From positions 1-64,000 of the forward strand of contig NZ_SIJB01000016.1 in NCBI RefSeq assembly GCF_009910845.1: DNA of 64,000 nt, given 5' to 3'. The translations under genes were made by a program, and so were the position numbers. Positions 58,378 through 64,000 of the stretch are shown in pieces (positions within the stretch are counted from its first letter, which is position 1; each line of letters opens with the position of its first letter). The notes beneath the pieces were generated by a model. The model did not search any database, had not been told where the DNA came from, and worked only from the letters and a program-made list of their open reading frames with translations. The stretch is from Chengkuizengella marina. GTDB taxonomy: Bacteria > Bacillota > Bacilli > Paenibacillales > KCTC-33759.

Positions 58378-58548
58378 TTATAAGATAGTTTTTCTATCTT
58401 CTTCCTTTAGTTTTGCATATTCTTCTTCTATAATTCTTGATAAACATTCCGTAGCCGTTATTTTTTGTTTTTTTGCGATTTCCATTAATTGTTTTTTTAT
58501 AAAAACAGGGATATCATAATGTAATTTCACTTTATTTCCGTATGCCAT
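58378..58548 (-). CDS. ribbon-helix-helix protein (short)
   Basis: This 56-residue RHH protein reads GNKVKLHYDIPVFIKKQLME, then IAKKQKITATECLSRIIEEEYAKLKEED. Strand (VKLHYDIP) and two helices fit the MetJ/Arc fold. GGAGG precedes ATG 58548. It resembles the C-terminal part of the neighbouring upstream protein (SIQDISATQLLIKMIESKYQEV), so the pair arose by duplication. A small repressor or antitoxin-like role is likely; no toxin gene is evident beside it. Confidence 0.7.
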   Translation of the reverse strand: MAYGNKVKLHYDIPVFIKKQLMEIAKKQKITATECLSRIIEEEYAKLKEEDRKTIL

Positions 58549-58558
58549 AATGAACCTC

Positions 58559-58933
58559 CTAATTATTCATAACTTCTTGGTATTTTGATTCAATCATTTT
58601 AATTAGCAATTGGGTGGCTGAAATATCTTGAATAGAAGCAGATTCAATAAGTTTTTCCTTTACTTCTGGTTTTAGTTCATAAGGTAACTTTAATTTAGGT
58701 TCTTTCATATGACTGCCAAGGTTATGCTCGATTTCAATCGCTTTTTTAACCATAGCTTCCAGATCTAAATCTTTTTTAGATATTCCTGAAGAATCATAGT
58801 TAGTTAAAACACGACTTAGATAAGATTCAATCGTTTTTTGATGTTCATCTGGAATTTTTAATTCGAGTTTTCCATCTTCAATGGATAGTATACAATCCGT
58901 ATTGTGTCCGAATAAATTAATAGTATATTTCAT
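58559..58933 (-). CDS. RHH-domain protein with N-terminal extension
   Basis: The product (about 124 residues from ATG 58933) has an N-terminal beta-type region (KYTINLFGHNTDCILSIEDGKLELKIP), a helical middle, and a C-terminal RHH (LKLPYELKPEVKEKLIESASIQDISATQLLIKMIESKYQEV) like the 58378 gene. TTGCGT-17-TATATT upstream on this strand (to about 58985) makes a plausible promoter, with CGTT/AACG repeats in it. It is the first gene of a two-gene leftward operon. Confidence 0.65.
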   Translation of the reverse strand: MKYTINLFGHNTDCILSIEDGKLELKIPDEHQKTIESYLSRVLTNYDSSGISKKDLDLEAMVKKAIEIEHNLGSHMKEPKLKLPYELKPEVKEKLIESASIQDISATQLLIKMIESKYQEVMNN

Positions 58934-59064
58934 CAGCGCAAATACACCTCCAACTATAATATACAACGTTCGGTTTTATAACGCAATATATTTTTTACAG
59001 ATAATTACTTATTTTATAAGAAAAAAAGCCTCCTGTAGTTTTAAAATAAAGTTTGATCAAAAAC

Positions 59065-59115
59065 AAATAAAAGAATCCACTTTGAAAGAAAGATTGATCA
59101 AAATGAATTCTAAAA
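59065..59115. repeat. degenerate copy of the 58305 terminator
   Basis: AAAAGAATCCACTTTG, then AAAGATTGATCAAAATGAATTC, matches 58309-58351 with only a few changes and in the same orientation. The two copies flank the RHH gene pair (760 bases apart), a hint that the pair moved or duplicated as a unit. Confidence 0.6.
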
Positions 59116-59275
59116 TAGTTATTAACTACTTAGTTTTTATAAAAAATATTAATCATTTTTCACTCATGTTATTCCATAATCGCGCCATATTGCTGAAGAT
59201 CTCTTGAGCTTTTATTAGCTGATATTGTGGAGAATAATCCCTTCTATTGTAGAGCTTTGGATAAAATAATCATTG

Positions 59276-59845
59276 TCATTCAATTTTATGCCATTTTAAA
59301 TCTTCGCTCTTAAATACATTTGTATTTTTGGGGTATCCGTAATAATACAGTTTGTTTCCAAATTCATCAAATGCCATAGGATTTAGAAAGTCTATTTGTT
59401 TCATAAATGGAAACAAGAAAAAGATACGTTCTCCCTTTTTTATTTCTTTTCTTTCTATATAAGGTTCCACACCTGCCTCTATATACGCTACTTCTTCATT
59501 GTTTGATACTATACTCAAAAAGGTAGCAGCATCGTTTTCCATTGTAAAGCTAATAGCTCCTACTGTTTGAAGGTTATCTGAATTATAATTAATAAAAGTA
59601 GAATGTCTACTTCTAAATAACAATCCTAGCTTTTCAACTAATACGGTTCGATACATCTCTTCATCATCACTCTCAAATAAAAAAATACTAGTTGAACCTG
59701 TATCATATTCCTCCATCAACTCAGCATCTTTAGAAAGAAAGGTATGATTTTTAGCAGCACCTAACGCTGACAGCCTATAACCAATAAAAAAATAAATCAA
59801 AATGATTACAACTATCATTGGTATAACAAATTTCCACTTTTTCAT
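59276..59845 (-). CDS. membrane-anchored protein of unknown family
   Basis: This 189-residue protein has an N-terminal membrane helix (residues 5-24, FVIPMIVVIILIYFFIGY) and a large extracytoplasmic domain of about 160 residues rich in beta strands (STSIFLFESDDEEMYRTVLV, AISFTMENDAATFLSIVSN, KGERIFFLFPFMKQI, KLYYYGYPKNTNVF). No family recognised. It is another envelope accessory protein of this replicon, though not in the main moron block. Confidence 0.55.
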   Translation of the reverse strand: MKKWKFVIPMIVVIILIYFFIGYRLSALGAAKNHTFLSKDAELMEEYDTGSTSIFLFESDDEEMYRTVLVEKLGLLFRSRHSTFINYNSDNLQTVGAISFTMENDAATFLSIVSNNEEVAYIEAGVEPYIERKEIKKGERIFFLFPFMKQIDFLNPMAFDEFGNKLYYYGYPKNTNVFKSEDLKWHKIE

Positions 59846-60304
59846 ATTTTAATATCCAACCTCCCAATATTATTATTAACCATAATTACATAGGGTTATG
59901 TTCCATATTATTACGTTAAACTCTTGACATCATGTGTATTTAATTGAACTAATTCTAATATTGTTTTATCGTATATAGCCATAGCAATCCACCCATTGAA
60001 TGTTTTTTTAATCTCCTTATAAAAATAATACAATATTTTATGTTGTAATGTGTTAACTTTCCAGTTTGCCTCAAGTACACTGCTTTTACAAGTCCACTAA
60101 CTTTCACATAAATTTCTAAATGTCTTGTTCAACAATATGGCCCAATTGTAGAATATTAATTGATCGATTTTTCTTTTAATTAATTTCTTTTCTTAATTTA
60201 AAAAGGTACGTTATTCGTCAGTAATATAATATATAACTAAATAATTATATAAATAATAAAGAATAAATATTATATTGTAGTTGAATATCATACTTTTTAT
60301 TTAT
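59846..60304. other. gene-free AT-rich gap
   Basis: I find no open frame with a good ribosome site here. There is a TTGACA at 59929-59934 without a matching -10, a TTTTATCG half site near 59962, and low-complexity AT sequence near 60215-60275. It may hold promoters of the membrane protein. Confidence 0.4.
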
Positions 60305-61150
60305 TTAAGCATATTTGGTTACTTTGCTTTTTCTATATTCTATTGGATCTATTGAAAAGTTGTTATAGTTATTGATTATGTATTTATTTGCTTTCCAAGT
60401 TTCTTTAGGAGATCCGATAGAAAATTCTGATGGATATAAACTAATCATTCTGAATTTCTTTAAGTAATTTAACGTTTTCTTTGTTAAAGTAAGTTTTATT
60501 CCACTTTGTTCTGAGATAGAATTTATTGACAGTTGAACTCCTTCAGGAAACTTATCATTCAAGTGTTTAAGGAATCCATATAGATAGAATTCTTCACATC
60601 CTAATTGACTATTACTGAAACATTCCAGGAACACTTCAAATGGTATTAGATGTGTATTTGAAATGTCGTAGAAAGTTCCATCATATTCACCTTCCTCACA
60701 TTGTTCTCCAGCTCTAAAGAAACATTTTAATGGTTTTTTAACCTTCTGATTTTTAGCCATTGTTATCTTATTTGCTTCTTTTAAAGTTTCAGAGTACATG
60801 ATGAAATCAACAATCCCATCTTCTAAACTCCATTGTAACGGATAGTCTTTGATTGTATTGGTATACTTAAGTTGATCAAGAACTCCATTTTTCTTGATTA
60901 GGTAGTCTAGAGTTTTATTGGTGCTGCTGTAAGATAGTATTTGTTTGATTGTGGAAGGATCGTAGTGTTTATCTATGTATTTGCAGTAGCGATATAAGTA
61001 AGAGATTAGGTAATAGTAAGAGTATGAAAAAGCAATATGAGAAGAATTAGTTAAGTCGCTACTTAAATCATTGAAAATTTCATTAGGCATGAAGACATTA
61101 CTTTCTACTTTATCGTAAGAAAGCAAATCAATTAGTTCATTTTTGTTCAA
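60305..61150 (-). CDS. winged-helix DNA-binding protein, replication or regulatory
   Basis: The 281-residue product has an N-terminal helical region (SYSYYYLISYLYRYCKYID), a middle segment with FFRAGEQCEEG, and a C-terminal winged-helix part (EEFYLYGFLKHLNDKFPEGVQLSINSISEQSGIKLTLTKKTLNYLKKFRMISL). It could be a second initiator or a regulator. AGGAGGTGTTACA precedes the TTG start. A consensus promoter with a class B site over its -10 lies upstream, so the gene is one of the clearest members of the regulated set. Family not recognised. Confidence 0.6.
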   Translation of the reverse strand: MNKNELIDLLSYDKVESNVFMPNEIFNDLSSDLTNSSHIAFSYSYYYLISYLYRYCKYIDKHYDPSTIKQILSYSSTNKTLDYLIKKNGVLDQLKYTNTIKDYPLQWSLEDGIVDFIMYSETLKEANKITMAKNQKVKKPLKCFFRAGEQCEEGEYDGTFYDISNTHLIPFEVFLECFSNSQLGCEEFYLYGFLKHLNDKFPEGVQLSINSISEQSGIKLTLTKKTLNYLKKFRMISLYPSEFSIGSPKETWKANKYIINNYNNFSIDPIEYRKSKVTKYA

Positions 61151-61234
61151 TGTAACACCTCCTTTCGAAATTGATAAATAAATATGGGGTCACGTATAAA
61201 AGTGAATAAATAGTAAGAATATGACCATATATAG

Positions 61235-61271
61235 TTTATTTTATTTTACACCTTATATAAGGTTGAGTCAA
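61235..61271 (-). promoter_or_regulatory. promoter overlapped by a class B site
   Basis: On the leftward strand TTGACT (61266-61271) and TAAAAT (61242-61247) are 17-18 bases apart. ACCTTATATAAGGT, a perfect palindrome, fills the spacer. The class B sequence TTATTTTATTTTACACCT (plus strand, 61235-61252) covers the -10. Binding would repress the 60305-61150 gene. Confidence 0.7.
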
Positions 61272-61974
61272 GAATAGAAATATCAGCGTAAAAACAGTTA
61301 AAAATGAGGTGTAAATAGGTGTAAATGAGGTAATTTAGTATGTAATTGAGTAGAAAATAGGAAGAAATATAGCCAAATTTGGGGATTTAACGAGTCCCAA
61401 AACGATAGAATTTATATAAAAATGGAATTCATTTGCAAAAATATTGAGTAAAAATTAGAAATAAATGTTAAATAATTGACTGAGTTTTAGTTTGGAAATT
61501 TTAAAAATTTTTAGTGGGTGAGTGGAACAGTTAGGGGGATTTCATGGTATTAATTGTTAATTATAGATGTAAAACACCCCCCCCTAAATAGGGAGTTTTA
61601 TGGTATATAATTATACTTATATCCTATTTAATGATCCCTGAAGAAATATTATTTATTTGTATAAGTTTAATCGTAAATTTTAATTTCAATTGCAATATTT
61701 AAAATTTTAAATTGATTTTTTAGTTTAAAAAGGGAGTGATATGGTCATTTTCGTGCCACTATTGTAACAGCCAACTATTTAGTAAACTGTTATATTTTTT
61801 ATTACAGTATATCCAGGTCATCAACTTTCCTTAAATATTATCAAAAATTAACTTTTTAAACTTTTTCAATTTTTTATATCATATATGTATATTTTTTAAC
61901 TTAATGACTCATAATTTTAACATATAGATTCCACAAAAAATCCCGTAAAACCTTGATATTATGCGATTATTTAC
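61272..61974. other. gene-free AT-rich region with short direct repeats
   Basis: There is no supportable gene here. Two related segments, TTAGGGGGATTTCATGGTAT at 61531 and TAGGGAGTTTTATGGTAT at 61588, with TTAGGGGG / CCCCCTAA in inverted orientation between them, could form a hairpin or be iteron-like. This may be part of an origin or of the regulatory region of both neighbours. Confidence 0.4.
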
Positions 61975-62004
61975 TTGACTTTTTACTTATCCACATGGTA
62001 TAAT
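61975..62004 (+). promoter_or_regulatory. consensus promoter of the structured RNA, with DnaA box
   Basis: TTGACT (61975-61980) and TATAAT (61999-62004) with an 18-base spacer. The spacer contains TTATCCACA (61987-61995), a perfect DnaA box, and a class B variant lies immediately downstream (62027-62044). Both repressor and DnaA could govern this promoter. Confidence 0.8.
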
Positions 62005-62010
62005 TTAGGT

Positions 62011-62330
62011 AACAAATAAGTTAAATTTATTTTAATTTACACTTATAAAAACTGGTGAAGCAACCTAACCATTATCAATGGTTGCACTCGGTTATATCGT
62101 GGGTAGTATCAAATGCTACCTTAGACACTTGGTTGTCAATGGTATAACGTGAGGATGGGTTAAATGCCCAACTTGGAAACGTTTAGCGAATGGCGTTAAA
62201 TTATGTTAGCAATAGCATAACTAGCCTTTACTCTTTAAAACTGTCCACAAGAGGATAGACGCTATAATAACGTTTCTGATTGTTTTAATCACTTGAACTC
62301 AATCGAGTTATTAAAACAGTTTAATTTTTT
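62011..62330 (+). ncRNA. structured RNA of about 320 nt, family not recognised
   Basis: From the predicted start near 62011 to a clear terminator (GTTTTAAT...ATTAAAAC with AACTC/GAGTT at its tip, 62282-62317, then a T-rich tail to 62330) there is no gene but many short stems: GCAACC/GGTTGC competing with AACCATT/AATGGTT (62060-62085), GGTAG/CTACC (62102-62120), GACA/TGTC, TGGG/CCCA (62156-62170), AACG/CGTT, TTATG/CATAA (62201-62220). Such density is typical of large phage or plasmid RNAs or of a long leader. No tRNA, 6S or tmRNA pattern was seen. The 72-codon downstream frame starts only after the terminator. Confidence 0.65.
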
Positions 62331-62374
62331 AACAACAAATGAAAAATAAAATGATCAAAAGGTGGTTATGGGAA

Positions 62375-62557
62375 ATGAATAAAATCATTGTAAGAGTTAA
62401 AAACATTCCAACGGAGGAGAAAGAAACTAAACCTAACATGTTACTAAATGAGTTAATTTTAAAAACTCAACAAATCATTGAATTAAAACAAAATGTCGAA
62501 CAGCTAGAAAAAGAAAACGAAGCATTAAAACAAACAGTTAAAATATTTGCACGATAA
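62375..62557 (+). CDS. small coiled-coil protein after the structured RNA
   Basis: The 60-residue product from ATG 62375 (AAAAGGTGG nine bases upstream) reads MNKIIVRVKNIPTEEKETKP, then a leucine zipper-like helix (LNELILKTQQIIELKQNVEQLEKENEALKQTV). It probably dimerises. An in-frame ATG at 62339 is less well placed. It lies just behind the RNA terminator, so read-through may control it. Confidence 0.55.
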   Translation: MNKIIVRVKNIPTEEKETKPNMLLNELILKTQQIIELKQNVEQLEKENEALKQTVKIFAR

Positions 62558-62569
62558 AAAAGAAGTCCC

Positions 62570-62600
62570 AATTATGATAATCCATAAAAGGGACTAACTA
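62570..62600 (+). terminator. terminator after the coiled-coil gene
   Basis: AGTCCC-N21-GGGACT, a modest hairpin about 15 bases after the stop; no strong T-run. Confidence 0.45.
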
Positions 62601-62732
62601 CAAACAGCTTGCATAAATTTATTATGCTTTAAAATATTGTAAATTATTACAATTCATTTTTTTCTTGTCAAGGAGGTGGTTACATTGAGCTTATAATCTT
62701 TTTCTTACAATCCACCATGAAAGAGTGATTAC

Positions 62733-62909
62733 ATGGAACTCATTCAAATCTTAGCACCAATAGCAGTTTTTCTATCCTCACTTATTGCCATCACCATGCA
62801 CATACTTACATACAGACGCAATAAGCAAAAACAAAACACAATCATTTACAAATCAGAGGATAACAAAAGAAAAATCCTTATCAAAGTAATTGACAAGGAT
62901 AAAAGTTAA
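62733..62909 (+). CDS. 58-residue single-pass membrane protein
   Basis: The gene reads MELIQILAPIAVFLSSLIAI, TMHILTYRRNKQKQNTIIYK and a basic end. One N-terminal membrane helix is followed by a basic cytoplasmic tail. It is one of a series of short early-region genes. AGAGTGATTAC before the ATG is a weak ribosome site. A strong AAGGAGGTGG at 62669-62678 precedes a three-codon leader frame. Family unknown. Confidence 0.55.
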   Translation: MELIQILAPIAVFLSSLIAITMHILTYRRNKQKQNTIIYKSEDNKRKILIKVIDKDKS

Positions 62910-63021
62910 TCAAATGTGTACAGAGATAGGGGAGTGTACGGCTTCCCTACTCTTAAATATATATTAGATCATTATGAAATAAATTACAAATATAAATTTT
63001 AAATTGAAAGGAGCATTTTAA

Positions 63022-63195
63022 ATGATGAATAACAAATCATTCTTTCTTATGCTGCTTGCTGGTTTAGCCTCATATTTTTTAGTGTATTTCATGTTCCCAG
63101 GTATCACATGGTTAAAATTTATTGGCTATATAGCTTCCACTATAACAGTTTGTTTAAGTATATACAGATTAAAATATAACGGCAAAGAGTTTTGA
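63022..63195 (+). CDS. 57-residue two-helix membrane protein
   Basis: It reads MMNNKSFFLMLLAGLASYFL, VYFMFPGITW, and a second helix FIGYIASTITVCLSIY, then a basic end. AAAGGAG precedes the ATG. This is a small, hydrophobic, holin-like or superinfection-exclusion-type protein in the early region. Function unknown. Confidence 0.55.
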   Translation: MMNNKSFFLMLLAGLASYFLVYFMFPGITWLKFIGYIASTITVCLSIYRLKYNGKEF

Positions 63196-63210
63196 TGATA
63201 ACAAAATCAA

Positions 63211-63234
63211 TCGATAAAATGGAGGTTTTATTGG
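63211..63234. promoter_or_regulatory. class A site enclosing a ribosome binding site
   Basis: TCGATAAAA-TGGAGG-TTTTATTGG: the class A palindrome has GGAGG as its centre and ends one base before the next ATG. Binding would block transcription, and pairing of the arms would hide the ribosome site. Confidence 0.68.
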
Positions 63235-63546
63235 ATGAATAAAATTAATGAAATGGTTAAAAACGGTGAATTAACAGCACTTGAAGGAAAAGTCATGGAA
63301 TGGTTGTTTATAGATGGATGGACAGAGGGAGAATATAGTTTTTCTAGTGTTTGGGTGTCAGACGTAGCTAATGGAATAAATGAAACAACAAAAGTAACTA
63401 GAGGTATTGTTAGCAGTCTAATTCAAAAGAAATATCTTTATATGCATGAAGTAAATGAAGGAGAAACACCATTTGTTCAAGCCACAGATAAAGGCTATGA
63501 ATTAGATGATTTCTTTGAAACTAAGTGGAAGCCACAAATGGAATAA
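63235..63546 (+). CDS. small winged-helix DNA-binding protein
   Basis: This 103-residue protein has a wHTH pattern, LTALEGKVMEWLFIDGWTEGEYSFSSVWVSDVANGI, then TTKVTRGIVSSLIQKKYLYMHE and a short wing EVNEGETPFVQATDKGYEL. It is a candidate regulator of the dispersed sites because its own ribosome site lies in the centre of a class A palindrome, which would be simple autoregulation. That link is inference. It is the first clear regulator of the early region. Confidence 0.65.
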   Translation: MNKINEMVKNGELTALEGKVMEWLFIDGWTEGEYSFSSVWVSDVANGINETTKVTRGIVSSLIQKKYLYMHEVNEGETPFVQATDKGYELDDFFETKWKPQME

Positions 63547-63609
63547 AACAATTAAATTCTTTTACTCATTAAAAGGTTAATTTTATCAAATAATTAGGAG
63601 GTTTTATAA

Positions 63610-63807
63610 ATGGAAGTAATCGAACGGCGATATATTCAAGATCTGTATAAAACGGAAATTTATAAAAGCGATTTATATTATATCTACCTCACAGATTTAA
63701 AAACCAATATTAAACTCGAAATAGGTAGATATTATATTTGTGATTTTGATGAAGCATTTGAACAGTTTTTAACACTAAAAATAGTAAAAGATGAAGAATC
63801 TTTATAG
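63610..63807 (+). CDS. 65-residue early hypothetical protein
   Basis: This small acidic protein (MEVIERRYIQDLYKTEIYKS, DLYYIYLTDLKTNIKLEIGR, ending EEAFEQ-type helix) follows TTAGGAGGTTTTATAA. Rich in Tyr and Ile, it probably folds as a small alpha/beta unit. A weak class A-like TTAATTTTATCAAA lies at 63577-63590. Function unknown. Confidence 0.55.
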   Translation: MEVIERRYIQDLYKTEIYKSDLYYIYLTDLKTNIKLEIGRYYICDFDEAFEQFLTLKIVKDEESL

Positions 63808-63824
63808 TCTTTATAAATGAATCA

Positions 63825-63849
63825 TTAAATAAAATGTTAATTTTATCGG
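63825..63849. promoter_or_regulatory. class A dispersed operator-like palindrome
   Basis: TTAAATAAAA-TGTTAA-TTTTATCGG. The right arm runs into the GGGAGG ribosome site of the last gene of the window. Confidence 0.62.
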
Positions 63850-63860
63850 GAGGCAAAACG

Positions 63861-64000
63861 ATGTACCAAAATGTGAAATTAATAAAAAAATTAAAACGTG
63901 AAGACGGCAAGGAATTAAATTTAATTAAATTATCAAAAGGGTTAACTGTAACAATAGATAACTATTCTATCGCACCTATGACTATCCAAAGTTTAAATTT
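63861..64000 (+). CDS. partial gene at the window end
   Basis: ATG 63861 follows CGGGAGG. The frame reads MYQNVKLIKKLKREDGKELN, then LIKLSKGLTVTIDNYSIAPM and continues beyond the window. No stop is inside. It is a small basic protein start of unknown family. Confidence 0.5.
   Translation, partial: MYQNVKLIKKLKREDGKELNLIKLSKGLTVTIDNYSIAPMTIQSLN

Noticed and set aside
62011-62330. Group I intron, tmRNA or tRNA-like element
   Set aside because: I found no catalytic-core signature, tag frame, CCA end or cloverleaf; a promoter and terminator bracket it as an independent transcript.
1-64000. CRISPR arrays and tRNA genes
   Set aside because: No regularly spaced repeats with unique spacers and no cloverleaf-forming sequences were seen on either strand.

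Overview
The window is AT-rich, with short Firmicutes-style ribosome binding sites (AGGAGG) and many TTG and GTG starts. It reads as part of a large temperate phage that also carries plasmid maintenance genes, i.e. a phage-plasmid of a Bacillaceae-like host. Host assignment is inference from the PBSX/Bacillus-type lysis and tail genes (XkdX, XhlA, LLH-type holin, Dit) and from the TubZ, FtsK-like and replication-relaxation genes known from Bacillus plasmids. No tRNA, rRNA or CRISPR array was seen.

Layout. From 0 to 46 kb almost everything is transcribed leftward and follows siphophage order from high to low coordinates: small regulators (46.2-45.0), HU-like protein, metallophosphoesterase, putative small terminase, large terminase carrying an intein in its P-loop, portal, protease/scaffold with an internal scaffold start, decoration protein, major capsid, head-tail connectors, major tail protein, tail chaperone, tape measure, Dit, tail spike, a 2,070-residue tail fibre, then XkdX, XhlA, holins and amidase. 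Two accessory blocks interrupt this late operon. At 28.1-30.45 kb lie a tyrosine recombinase, a zinc-finger protein and a YIP1 membrane protein. At 13.9-22.4 kb lie tiny paralogues around a membrane protein, several exported proteins and lipoproteins, a SpoIID-like protein, a CI-type repressor with its operators, and two antirepressor-like genes.

From 46.4 to 64 kb most genes run rightward. This half holds a TubRZ tubulin partition operon, ribbon-helix-helix proteins, a second tyrosine recombinase, an FtsK-like ATPase with a replication-relaxation protein, a MerR-like/DUF3967 protein, an actin-like ParM/ParR cassette with a repeat-bearing upstream region, a replication initiator with internal repeats and DnaA boxes, a YwqG-like protein, a ribbon-helix-helix pair, and an early region of small proteins preceded by a structured RNA of about 320 nt.

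How it fits together. The repressor, the antirepressors and two families of short AT-rich dispersed sites look like the lysogeny control. One family is a near-palindrome, CCRATAAAA-N6-TTTTATYGG. The other is asymmetric, TTATTTTATTTATCACTT, and every listed copy has the same orientation. Both are scattered in intergenic gaps across the whole 64 kb and resemble stoperator-type networks of other phages. The tubulin and actin cassettes would keep the prophage as a stable extrachromosomal replicon, and the exported accessory proteins probably alter the lysogen's envelope.
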